Shown here in pieces: positions 27,419-35,391 of a stretch of DNA of 64,000 nucleotides. Location: positions 2,444,501 through 2,508,500 of the forward strand of contig NZ_JAQGPL010000001.1 in the NCBI RefSeq assembly GCF_028826105.1, given 5' to 3'. The stretch is from Paenibacillus humicola (lineage in GTDB: Bacteria > Bacillota > Bacilli > Paenibacillales > Paenibacillaceae). A program made the translations under genes and the position numbers. Position 1 is the stretch's first letter, and every line of letters begins with the position of its first letter. The notes below the pieces were generated by a model. It ran no database searches, had not been told where the DNA came from, and worked only from the letters and a program-made list of their open reading frames with translations.

Positions 27419-29314
27419 TCAATGGCCTTGCGCTGCAGCGCTCTTGCCGCCCGGCGTGTCCCATTCCGGCAGCGAGGCGACGTAGCCGTCGGACATGCTG
27501 ACCAGCTTGAGCGCCCGGTCGTACACATCCTTGGATTCAAGCGGCTTCGCGACGGTTCCGCCGTTCAGCGGGAACGTTTTGCCGTCCGTATAGCCGGCGC
27601 CCGGCTCGAAGGCGCCTTTGGCGGAAATGAACGAGCCGGAGGGCAAATAATAACGCTCCGGCAGCACGTTGCCGGTATGGTTCAGCAAATCCTCCCCGAA
27701 AATAACCTGGTCCTTGAGCGGAATCCCGACCAGATTCGCGATCGTCGGATAGATGTCCGACTGGCCGCCGATTTGCGTGAACGTTTGCGGCTTCTCGTTC
27801 GGTACGTGGATGACGAGCGGAATGTTCATCATGTCGGGAACGCCGTAGCTGCGTTTGTAAATGCCGTCCATCAGCTTTTTCTCCGTGCTGTTCAGCGAAT
27901 AGACGGGCAGGCCTTGATGGTCGCCGTACAAGACGACGACGCTGTTGTCCCAGACGCCGTTTTTCTTTAATTCGTCGATGAACTGGCCAAGCGCGAAATC
28001 GGCGTAATTTTGCGCCTGAATATAATCCCCGACCAGCGTACCCTTGAAGCGCGCCGGCAGCTCCATTTTGAATTTGCGCTCCGGAATGCGGAACGGATGA
28101 TGGCCGGACATCGAGATGAGCTGGACGTAGAACGGCTTGCCGGTTTGCTGCATTTTCGCCAGCTCGTCGGACGTCTTGGCGTACAGCACCTCGTCGGAGG
28201 AGCCGAGCATGACCTGATCGCTGTGGCCGAAAAAATGGTCGTCGTAATATTTGCCCCAGCCGAGCGCTTTGTACAGCTGGTCCCGGTTCCAGAAAATGAC
28301 GTCGTTTGTATGGAACGTCGCCGTTTGGTAGCCGTGCGCGGCAAACGTCTTCGGCATGCTGGGAAGCGCCTTGTCGGCGTATACCTCGGAAGCCGCGCCG
28401 TTCGGCGGAACGTACATCGACGTGTTGACGACGTATTCGGCGTCGGCCGTATTTCCCTGTCCGACCTGCTGGAAGAAATGGGGGAAATAAAATGAGTCGT
28501 TCACGAGCTTATTCATGTTGGGCGTAATTTCTTTGCCGTCGAGCTTCAGGTTGATCAGAAAATTTTGGAACGCCTCCAGCTGAATGATGATGACGTTCTT
28601 GCCTTTCGCCGCCTGCCAGAAGGCCGGCTGCGCCGGATCCGTAATGCCTTTCTCCTGTTTGACCATGGCCGGCGTGACCGATTCGGCGGCGATTTTCATG
28701 TCTTTGGATGGAGCGAAAGCGGCGTATGCCTCGTAGTTGAGGACGCCCATATCCTGCGCCTGCTGGAATTCGTTCATATCGTCCCGGAAAGGGAGGATGA
28801 CGAGCCCGCAGGCGACGAGCGCAAGCACCTGACCGGCCGCAAACCAGCTGCGGCCTTCGCGTACGGACAAGCTGCGCCCCCAGGCGCGAAAGCGCCGGCT
28901 GAAGATGATCAGGGCGAGCAGCAGGACGATGTCGGTAAAGATGAACAGATAATACGGGTCGAGCAGCGAAACGACGCTGCTATTGACCTCCGATACCTGG
29001 TTCACCTGGCGAAGCTCGTGGAAAGTGACGATGACGCCGAAATATTTGTAATACATGATGACCGCAAAATAAATAATCGTCACGAGCAGATCGACGGCCA
29101 GATAGACGATCAGCTTCTTGCGGTAGGCGAAGCTTTCGATCAAGCAGAACAGAAACCAGACGGACGGGATGCCGGTCAGGAACATCATGCCGAAGCCGCC
29201 CGATGTGGAATGAAAGACGACGCTCCATACGAGCAGCAGCTTCAAAGCCATCAGGATCGAGAAAAAAACGAACGGCTTCCGCAGAAGCCGGCTCCATCGA
29301 AGGTTTGTCAACAT
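27419..29314 (-). CDS. LTA synthase family protein (LtaS-like sulfatase-fold enzyme)
   Basis: About 631 residues: five N-terminal membrane helices (to about residue 180), then an extracellular sulfatase-fold domain. Catalytic features are IIIQLEAFQ (metal Glu), the likely nucleophile Thr289 in GQGNTADAE, SMSGHHPF and VVLYGDHQG. LtaS enzymes polymerise glycerol phosphate from phosphatidylglycerol onto a lipid anchor on the outer face of the membrane. ATG 29314 has AAAGGAGAGGA upstream. The gene lies 71 bases after the TIGR03943-like protein on the same strand, without a clear terminator between, so some read-through is possible. Confidence 0.9.
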   Translation of the reverse strand: MLTNLRWSRLLRKPFVFFSILMALKLLLVWSVVFHSTSGGFGMMFLTGIPSVWFLFCLIESFAYRKKLIVYLAVDLLVTIIYFAVIMYYKYFGVIVTFHELRQVNQVSEVNSSVVSLLDPYYLFIFTDIVLLLALIIFSRRFRAWGRSLSVREGRSWFAAGQVLALVACGLVILPFRDDMNEFQQAQDMGVLNYEAYAAFAPSKDMKIAAESVTPAMVKQEKGITDPAQPAFWQAAKGKNVIIIQLEAFQNFLINLKLDGKEITPNMNKLVNDSFYFPHFFQQVGQGNTADAEYVVNTSMYVPPNGAASEVYADKALPSMPKTFAAHGYQTATFHTNDVIFWNRDQLYKALGWGKYYDDHFFGHSDQVMLGSSDEVLYAKTSDELAKMQQTGKPFYVQLISMSGHHPFRIPERKFKMELPARFKGTLVGDYIQAQNYADFALGQFIDELKKNGVWDNSVVVLYGDHQGLPVYSLNSTEKKLMDGIYKRSYGVPDMMNIPLVIHVPNEKPQTFTQIGGQSDIYPTIANLVGIPLKDQVIFGEDLLNHTGNVLPERYYLPSGSFISAKGAFEPGAGYTDGKTFPLNGGTVAKPLESKDVYDRALKLVSMSDGYVASLPEWDTPGGKSAAAQGH

Positions 29315-29385
29315 AAGTCCTCTCCTTTTCCTCGTCGCTTACTGCGAGCCGGTCTCGCCGCTTTTCGCGAATCCGGCGGGGCTCG

Positions 29386-30312
29386 TTAAAAAGTTCGGTA
29401 GACATACGGATCGGACGGCGCTGCGATTTCCTTCCAAGCGGTCGTCTTCAGCACGGGAATCGTTTGTTTGAACGGCTGGTACAGCTCCGAGGTCAGCGTG
29501 CCGGAAACGTGAACCCACGTATCGTCCTTCAGCACGGTCCCCTTCGGAAATTCAACGAGCATGCCAAACACGCCGGAATCCGCGACGCAGTGGATGAACC
29601 CGAAACGGAACACGAAATAATGGTCATTGTCCACCTGCTCGCCTTTATAAATGAACCCGTCGAACCCGAGCGTTCTTCCCATAAAATCGTCCGGATAATT
29701 ATAAATCGCCTCCAGGCCGGTCAAATAATCCGTATCGTTTAAGCTGACCTGCTGCTTCCCGGTGAAGCCCGACAGCTCCTGCTGCGACACCTTGCGGTAG
29801 TTCGCTTTGCCGTAAAACACGCTCGTATCCGGCTTCAAAAACTGATGAAATCCCGGATTGTCCGACGACACGTCCAGACTCGGGAATGAGAACCCTTTGG
29901 CTTTGACGAAGCTCGAGTCCAGCGTCTGCACCGGGAGGAAGATGCCGGTCGCAATCGGAAAAATCAGGATCGAGTATGTCAGCGCCCGTTTGAGCCTGGA
30001 TTCATGATGCGAATGGCCGTGCGCATGCGCATGACCGTCATGGTGCGAATGGCTGTGCTCGCCATCGAAACCGTGCGCATGACCTTCTGAATGGCCTTGC
30101 TCTCCATCGTGCGTATGCGCGCCGGACCGTTTTTGCGCCCGTTCCTTTCGATACTGCCGCACAAATTCGAAAATGAAAAACAAAATGAGCAGCACGATAG
30201 CGCTTTCCGACAAATAGGCGAATTTCATATTAATGTATTTGTCCAGATTTCCGCTTAAATGCAGCTGCAGAATCATAAAGGCCAAGCCTGCCAAAATATA
30301 GAGCCGGATCAA
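29386..30312 (-). CDS. TIGR03943/YcgQ-like membrane protein with His-rich loop
   Basis: About 308 residues. Two N-terminal membrane helices are followed by a remarkable metal-binding segment at residues 66-103 with 15 histidines in 38 positions (HSHSHHDGHAHAHGHSHH), then another helix and an extracellular C-terminal domain. In this family the protein is the partner of a DUF318 permease, here immediately upstream with TTGA overlap of stop and start. The start is taken as TTG 30312, with GGGAGG about eight bases upstream; the frame runs open far upstream through the permease gene. A Zur-like box upstream of the permease suggests zinc control. Confidence 0.85.
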   Translation of the reverse strand: MIRLYILAGLAFMILQLHLSGNLDKYINMKFAYLSESAIVLLILFFIFEFVRQYRKERAQKRSGAHTHDGEQGHSEGHAHGFDGEHSHSHHDGHAHAHGHSHHESRLKRALTYSILIFPIATGIFLPVQTLDSSFVKAKGFSFPSLDVSSDNPGFHQFLKPDTSVFYGKANYRKVSQQELSGFTGKQQVSLNDTDYLTGLEAIYNYPDDFMGRTLGFDGFIYKGEQVDNDHYFVFRFGFIHCVADSGVFGMLVEFPKGTVLKDDTWVHVSGTLTSELYQPFKQTIPVLKTTAWKEIAAPSDPYVYRTF

Positions 30313-31220
30313 CCGAGCCACCTCCCGACAAGCAGAGATACGACCAGTGTGGCGGACGCCGTGAGCGCAATCAGTACGGCAACGAATCTTCCCTTGAAAA
30401 TGCCCAGCAGCATCAGCGTGTTTTTGATATCGATCATCGGCCCGAATACAAGAAAGGCCGTGATCGAGCCGAGCGAGAACGTGCTCCGGAACGAGGATGC
30501 GATAAAAGCGTCCGCCTCCGAGCAAAGCGACATAATGAACGCCATGACGATCATGACAAGCGACGACGTGATCGGATTGCTGCCCATATGAATGAGCGAC
30601 GAGGTCGGAATGAAGGTCTGCATCGAGGCTGCGATTAACGCGCCCAGCACGAGAAATTTGCCGACCGAGAAAAACTCCTCGACCGCATGCACCATCACCT
30701 CGTACAACTGCGTGCCCAGCGGCGGCTTCGGCGCCGCGTACGAAGGCTCGGCCGCGGCGGCGATTTCCGCTGCAGCGGTACCGGCGCCGCGAAACGGCAG
30801 TGCCGGGAACAGAACCGAGATCGCGATCGAGACGAGGAACGCGACGGCAATCGCCGCTCCGGCGCGGATCCCGGCCATCTGCCAGTCGTTGCCGAAGGCG
30901 ATATAGGTCGCGAACAGGACGATCGGATTGATGATCGGGCCGGTCAGCATAAAGGCGATGCCGGCGCCGAGCGGCACGCCTTTGCCCAGCAGCCGCCTCG
31001 TAATCGGCACGATTCCGCATTCGCAGGCCGGAAAAAAAACGCCGATGCCGCAGCCGAGCAGCGTGGAGAGCAGCCGGTTCCGCGGCATGATGCGGGCGAT
31101 GAAGCTTTCCGTCAGGAAGGTCTGAATCAGTCCGGAAACAATAACGCCGAGCAGCACGAACGGGATCGCTTCCATCACCATGCTGAGAAAAATGGTGTTC
31201 AGCTGCAGAAAGGTTTTCAC
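30309..31220 (-). CDS. DUF318/ArsP_1-type permease (YcgR-like)
   Basis: About 303 residues with eight or so membrane helices. Family hallmarks are CECGIVPITRRLLGKGVPLGAG, FMLTGPIINPIV and CSEADAFIASSF. Members transport or permit movement of metal- or arsenic-related solutes across the membrane; the substrate here is not known. The start is GTG 31220, behind AAAGGAGG; the open frame continues upstream to 31421 but passes over the promoter and the Zur-like box. It is the first gene of an operon with the His-rich partner. The combination points to a divalent metal, zinc being favoured by the operator. Confidence 0.88.
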   Translation of the reverse strand: MKTFLQLNTIFLSMVMEAIPFVLLGVIVSGLIQTFLTESFIARIMPRNRLLSTLLGCGIGVFFPACECGIVPITRRLLGKGVPLGAGIAFMLTGPIINPIVLFATYIAFGNDWQMAGIRAGAAIAVAFLVSIAISVLFPALPFRGAGTAAAEIAAAAEPSYAAPKPPLGTQLYEVMVHAVEEFFSVGKFLVLGALIAASMQTFIPTSSLIHMGSNPITSSLVMIVMAFIMSLCSEADAFIASSFRSTFSLGSITAFLVFGPMIDIKNTLMLLGIFKGRFVAVLIALTASATLVVSLLVGRWLG

Positions 31221-31277
31221 GCGGACCTCCTTTAGAACGGCACGTTCCGGCGGCGGACGAGCGGATCGCATCGAAAA

Positions 31278-31294
31278 ATAGTAATGATTACTAT
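31278..31294. promoter_or_regulatory. Zur-like operator
   Basis: ATAGTAATGATTACTAT is a perfect 8-1-8 palindrome. Over its central 15 bases it matches the Bacillus Zur consensus TCGTAATNATTACGA except at two symmetric positions. It lies just downstream of the -10 box of the leftward promoter for the permease, where a repressor would block transcription. Fur or PerR boxes share this core, so the assignment to Zur relies partly on gene context. Confidence 0.7.
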
Positions 31295-31299
31295 ATGTT

Positions 31300-31329
31300 A
31301 ATATAAGCCCACGAAAGTCGTCAGCGCAA
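31300..31329 (-). promoter_or_regulatory. leftward promoter of the DUF318 permease operon
   Basis: On the minus strand TTGCGC (-35, 31324-31329) and TATATT (-10, 31300-31305) are 18 bases apart. The Zur-like palindrome begins six bases downstream of the -10 box. Confidence 0.55.
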
Positions 31330-31491
31330 GAAATACGGACTGCCAAGTGTGCCAATTTTTTGAATGATCGGAGGACAATTCGGGATACTACCTGTTGGGC
31401 GTCTTCACCTTGGATTCCCATGTGTACCGGAAATTTTTCCGAAAATTTTGAAAGTAAAGCAAATATTCTATATTAAGGGTGGGTTCAACCA

Positions 31492-32127
31492 ATGGCAACC
31501 GTATTGTACATAACCGCACATCCGCACGATCACACGGCTTCTTACAGCATGGCTGTCGGCAAGGCGTTCATCGACAGCTACCGCGAAGCGCATCCGCAGG
31601 ACGAGGTCGTTCATCTCGACCTGTATAACGCGCACATTCCGGCGATTGACGCGGACGTGTTCAGCGGCTGGGGCAAGCTGCGCTCCGGATCGGAGTTCGA
31701 GGCGCTGTCCGATGCCGAGAAAGCCAAGGTCGGCCGCCTGAACGAGCTTGTCGATCAGTTCGCCGCCGCCGACAAATACGTGTTCGTATCGCCGATGTGG
31801 AACTTCTCGTTCCCTCCGGTGCTGAAGGCGTATGTCGATTCGTTCTGCATCGCCGGCAAAACGTTCCGCTATACCGAAAGCGGCCCCGTCGGCCTGTTGA
31901 CCGGCAAAAAGGCGCTGCACATCCAAGCGAGCGGCGGCATCTACTCCGAAGGTCCGATGACGAGCTTCGAAAGCGGGCACAGCTATTTGGCCAAAATTAT
32001 GAGCTTCATCGGCGTGCCTTCCTTCGAGGGCATCTTCGTCGAAGGCATGTCCTATACGCCGGATAAAGCCGACTCGATCAAGCAAGCGGCCATCGAGATA
32101 GCAGGGGCTGCCGCAAAACAGTTCTAA
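31492..32127 (+). CDS. azoR: FMN-dependent NADH:quinone oxidoreductase/azoreductase
   Basis: About 211 residues with the flavodoxin-like fold. The opening [11 protein letters not shown] and the FMN-binding [25 protein letters not shown] and IQASGG segments are characteristic of AzoR. The enzyme reduces quinones and azo compounds with two electrons and protects against electrophile stress. ATG 31492 has AAGGGTGGG upstream. A second copy is encoded at 33184, and a CGNR zinc-finger regulator lies between them. Confidence 0.92.
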   Translation: MATVLYITAHPHDHTASYSMAVGKAFIDSYREAHPQDEVVHLDLYNAHIPAIDADVFSGWGKLRSGSEFEALSDAEKAKVGRLNELVDQFAAADKYVFVSPMWNFSFPPVLKAYVDSFCIAGKTFRYTESGPVGLLTGKKALHIQASGGIYSEGPMTSFESGHSYLAKIMSFIGVPSFEGIFVEGMSYTPDKADSIKQAAIEIAGAAAKQF

Positions 32128-32209
32128 ATCCGTCTTCGCCGGATTCTCCTATTCCTACGGGGGATCCGGTATTTTCATTTCCGCGTGCCCCATCGGAAGA
32201 ATTAGGCCG

Positions 32210-32237
32210 CCGGTTTCATTAGAAGCCGGTCTTTTTT
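32210..32237 (+). terminator. terminator of the first azoreductase gene
   Basis: CCGGTTTC and GAAGCCGG pair (one G-U) around an ATTA loop, followed by TCTTTTTTA. Confidence 0.8.
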
Positions 32238-32405
32238 ATCTTCGTCTCAGGCATAACGGGTGAAGCTCGCGCCGGCATGGGCTTTTACAGGGAAACACGG
32301 GAGTGGTATCATCTTTGGTAATCAAGCATCTGGTTGAAGAAACAAATGACAGCAGGCCAGCTGCTGCAGCCGGGCAAGTGGCATGCGCCGAAAGGAGACT
32401 GTAGG

Positions 32406-33023
32406 ATGCCGAAAAAGAATCCCCCGGGCTTTTGCTTTGTCGGCGATCATCCCGTCCTTGATTTTATCAACACGAAGCTGAGCTCGTACGATTTATTGAA
32501 GGATTACCCGTCCTTGCTGAATTGGCTGCACGAGGCGCATTTGCTGAGCAGGGAAGAGGCGCTCGCCTATGAACAACGATGGCCTCAAGCTCAGACCGAT
32601 GAAGCGGCCTCCACCGCGATCGAACTGCGAAGCAATCTGATGCAGTTAATCGAGAAATGCAGGAACAACCGGCCAATCGCGGATACGGACCTGAATCCGG
32701 TCAATCATTTGCTTCAGGATCGGGCGGTTGCCGACAAACTGGCGCTCATGGACAACCGGTTTATCGTTGAAAGGCGTCTGGTGATCCGCAAACCCGTCGA
32801 TCTGCTCGTTCCCATAGCGGAAGCGGCGGCCGATTTGTTGAGCGCGAACAAGCTTCATCTCGTCAAAAGATGCGAAAATCCGAAATGCATGCATTATTTT
32901 TACGATACGAGCAAAAACGGTTTGCGCAGGTGGTGCAGTCAGAAAACGTGCGGCAATCGAATGAGGGTGAACGCTTATCTGCAGAGGCACCGGGATAAAC
33001 AAGAGGCAGCGGACAAAGATTAA
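32406..33023 (+). CDS. CGNR zinc finger / ABATE domain putative transcriptional regulator
   Basis: About 205 residues. The N-terminal ABATE domain begins FCFVGDHPVLDFINTKL, the characteristic form. The C-terminal CGNR zinc finger has CENPKCMHYFYD, then RRWCSQKTCGNRMRV, giving four cysteines for zinc. Members are thought to be stress-responsive regulators. ATG 32406 is chosen from AAAGGAGAC just upstream; an earlier ATG at 32334 lacks a site. Placed between two azoreductases on the same strand, it may sense the quinone or electrophile stress that they relieve. Confidence 0.85.
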   Translation: MPKKNPPGFCFVGDHPVLDFINTKLSSYDLLKDYPSLLNWLHEAHLLSREEALAYEQRWPQAQTDEAASTAIELRSNLMQLIEKCRNNRPIADTDLNPVNHLLQDRAVADKLALMDNRFIVERRLVIRKPVDLLVPIAEAAADLLSANKLHLVKRCENPKCMHYFYDTSKNGLRRWCSQKTCGNRMRVNAYLQRHRDKQEAADKD

Positions 33024-33026
33024 TCA

Positions 33027-33057
33027 ACAAGCCTGAAGATAAGGGCTTGTTTTTTTA
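33027..33057 (+). terminator. terminator of the CGNR regulator gene
   Basis: ACAAGCC and GGCTTGT flank a ten-base loop and are followed by seven T residues. Confidence 0.85.
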
Positions 33058-33088
33058 TGCTCCTTTTTATTAATGGTTAAAAATGTTC

Positions 33089-33117
33089 TTTACACGTTAA
33101 TAAAACTGGAATATAAT
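33089..33117 (+). promoter_or_regulatory. sigma-A-type promoter of the second azoreductase gene
   Basis: TTTACA (33089-33094) and a perfect TATAAT (33112-33117) with 17 bases between. The gene starts 66 bases after the -10 box. Confidence 0.8.
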
Positions 33118-33183
33118 GCTTTTAGAATCATTTAGGATGTTAAAACCGCAATGAACCAGCTATTTCAAGGAGGAATCCATCTT

Positions 33184-33834
33184 ATGGCAATCGTTTTGTA
33201 TGTAACCGCCCATCCGTTCAATCACGATACGCACAGCTTATCTGTTTGTAGGAAATTCATGGAGACGTACCGGGAAGTCAACCCCAACGACGAAATCATT
33301 CATTTGGATCTGTATCGCGAAAATATTCCGCAATTTGACGCGGATCTGCTGCAGCGCTGGGGCCAACCGCCCGCCGGACCTTCCTTCGAGGAGCTGAGCA
33401 AGGAATCGCAGGCCAAGGCTCTTCGGGTGCATGCGCTGGCCGACCAGTTCGTTGCGGCCGATAAAGTCGTGATTGCAAATCCGGTATGGAATTTCTCGAT
33501 CCCGCCGCTTTTGAAGACGTATATCGATGCGATCAATATCCCGGGCAAAACCTTCAAACGCAGCAATAACGGCATGCGGGGCTTAGGAGGTCTTGAAGGG
33601 ACTCAGAAGGGGAAAAAAGTCGTTCATATTCAAGCCTCCGGCACGGTGCTGTCGCATGGGAAATATCAAGACGTCGAACTTAGCCATCGCTATGTGAAGG
33701 CAGTCATGAACTTCATGGGGATTGAACATGTGGAGGCGATTTATGCGGAAGGCATGCACGAGCGCCCCGACCTGGCGCAAAAGATCATCGAACTAGCGAT
33801 GGAACAAGCGCGTACGATCGCGAAACGATTCTGA
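33184..33834 (+). CDS. azoR: FMN-dependent NADH:quinone oxidoreductase/azoreductase, second copy
   Basis: About 216 residues and clearly a paralogue of the gene at 31492: both open with VLY(I/V)TAHP, share DEIIHLDLY-like and NPVWNFSIPPLLKTYIDAINIPGKTF segments, and end in the same way. It has a short insert, RSNNGMRGLGGLEG, before GKKVVHIQASG. The role is flavin-dependent reduction of quinones or azo compounds. ATG 33184 has AAGGAGG nine bases upstream; the earlier ATG 33151 does not. It has its own promoter and terminator, so the copies can be regulated independently. Confidence 0.92.
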   Translation: MAIVLYVTAHPFNHDTHSLSVCRKFMETYREVNPNDEIIHLDLYRENIPQFDADLLQRWGQPPAGPSFEELSKESQAKALRVHALADQFVAADKVVIANPVWNFSIPPLLKTYIDAINIPGKTFKRSNNGMRGLGGLEGTQKGKKVVHIQASGTVLSHGKYQDVELSHRYVKAVMNFMGIEHVEAIYAEGMHERPDLAQKIIELAMEQARTIAKRF

Positions 33835-33854
33835 TTCGGCTTTATTTCTTCGGC

Positions 33855-33891
33855 AAGCCGGCTTTCCGTATTAGGGACGGCCGGCCTTTTT
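33855..33891 (+). terminator. terminator of the second azoreductase gene
   Basis: GCCGGC arms at 33857-33862 and 33880-33885 enclose a 17-base loop and are followed by CCTTTTTGG. Confidence 0.65.
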
Positions 33892-33933
33892 GGTTTATAA
33901 TACAGATATCGCCAGCAAGGAGGGAGAATAACG

Positions 33934-35289
33934 ATGAGCTACGAAGCTTATTTTCAGACGAACCGCGAGCGGCATTTGGACGAGCTGAAGGAATGGCTGT
34001 CCATTCCGAGCATTTCCGCGCTGTCCGCGCACAAGGAAGACGTAAACCGGGCGGCGCAGTGGGCCGCGGACCGGCTTGCCGAGGCCGGACTTGAGCATGT
34101 GAAGGTCCACACGACCGGAAAGCATCCGATCGTCTACGCCGATTATTTGCATGCGCCGGGCAAGCCGACCGTGCTGATTTACGGGCATTACGACGTGCAG
34201 CCGGTCGATCCGCTGAACCTGTGGACGACGCCGCCCTTCGAGCCGGACATAAGGGACGCGAAGCTGTACGCGCGGGGGGCGACGGATGACAAAGGCCAGC
34301 TGTTCCTGCATATTAAAGCGGTTGAAGCGATCTTGAAGCAGGAGGGCGGGCTGCCCGTCAACGTCAAATTTTGCATCGAAGGCGAAGAAGAAATTTCAAG
34401 CCCGAGCCTGCCGCCGTTTCTGAACGAGAACCGGGAACTGCTGGCGGCCGACGCCGTACTGATCTCCGATACGTCGCTGATGGAGCCGGGAAAACCGGCG
34501 ATCAGCACCGGGCTGCGGGGTCTGTGTTCGCTGGAGGTGAGCGTGACCGGCGCCAATACCGACCTCCACTCCGGTACATACGGCGGCGGCGTGCCCAATG
34601 CGCTTCACGCGCTGGTTGCGCTGCTGGCTACGCTGCACGACGAGCGGGGGCGCGTCAGCGTCGAAGGCTTTTACGAGGGCGTGCCGGAGCTTTCGCCGCT
34701 CATGCGGGAGGAATTCGCCAAGCAGAAGCTGGACGAGAACCGGCTGCGCGAGAGCCTGGGGCTTGAATCGCTGTACGGGGAAGAGGGCTTCTCCTTCGTG
34801 GAGCGCGTGGGCGCGCGCCCGACGCTGGAACTGAACGGGGTGTACGGCGGCTTCCAGGGCGAAGGAACGAAGACCGTAATCCCGAAGGAAGCGCATGCGA
34901 AAATCACCTGCCGTCTGGTCGGCGATCAGGATCCGCAGGATATACTCGATAAAATCAAGCGGCACCTGCAGCGTCACATTCAGCCCGGCGCACAGCTGCA
35001 CATTCAAGAAGGCGAGAAAGCCCGCGCCTTCAACGCCGATCCGTCCGACCGCATCTTTCAGCTCGCCGCGGACGCCTACGAGCAGGTTTACGGCACGCGC
35101 GCTCTGTTTACGAAAGACGGCGGCTCGATTCCGATCGTCGCGGCGTTCAGCCGCGTGCTCAGCGCCCCGGTCGTCATGATGGGCTTCGGCCTGCCGAACG
35201 AAAATCTGCACGCGCCGAACGAGCATTTCCATCTCGAGAACTTCGATAAAGGGCTTCGAACTCTCGTTGCATTTTTGAAGCTTATGTAA
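33934..35289 (+). CDS. M20 family metallopeptidase (dipeptidase)
   Basis: About 451 residues. Zinc-binding signatures are visible: IYGHYDVQPVDP (His, Asp), ATDDKGQLF (bridging Asp), CIEGEEEISSP (catalytic Glu pair) and GFGLPNENLHAPNEHF near the end. A dimerisation domain lies in the middle. Enzymes of this group (carnosinase/CNDP-like) cleave dipeptides or related amides in the cytoplasm. ATG 33934 has AAGGAGGGAG upstream. It stands alone between terminators. Confidence 0.9.
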   Translation: MSYEAYFQTNRERHLDELKEWLSIPSISALSAHKEDVNRAAQWAADRLAEAGLEHVKVHTTGKHPIVYADYLHAPGKPTVLIYGHYDVQPVDPLNLWTTPPFEPDIRDAKLYARGATDDKGQLFLHIKAVEAILKQEGGLPVNVKFCIEGEEEISSPSLPPFLNENRELLAADAVLISDTSLMEPGKPAISTGLRGLCSLEVSVTGANTDLHSGTYGGGVPNALHALVALLATLHDERGRVSVEGFYEGVPELSPLMREEFAKQKLDENRLRESLGLESLYGEEGFSFVERVGARPTLELNGVYGGFQGEGTKTVIPKEAHAKITCRLVGDQDPQDILDKIKRHLQRHIQPGAQLHIQEGEKARAFNADPSDRIFQLAADAYEQVYGTRALFTKDGGSIPIVAAFSRVLSAPVVMMGFGLPNENLHAPNEHFHLENFDKGLRTLVAFLKLM

Positions 35290-35298
35290 TCGCACACG

Positions 35299-35331
35299 AA
35301 AATCGCGAAGCCGCCGCGCTTCGCGATTTTT
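35299..35331. terminator. bidirectional terminator after the M20 peptidase
   Basis: AAAATCGCGAAG and CTTCGCGATTTT enclose an eight-base GC-rich loop, with T and A runs outside. It also serves the convergent stalk-domain gene. Confidence 0.9.
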
Positions 35332-35391
35332 CCGTTCTTGCCGAGAGAGCGGAACGCCCTCCGGCTTGCCGGATGCTTACGTTACGCCGGC

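Noticed and set aside
29386-31020. Extended 544-codon version of the His-rich membrane protein
   Set aside because: The first 236 codons overlap the DUF318 permease in another frame; the real start at TTG 30312 has a ribosome binding site and is coupled to the permease stop.
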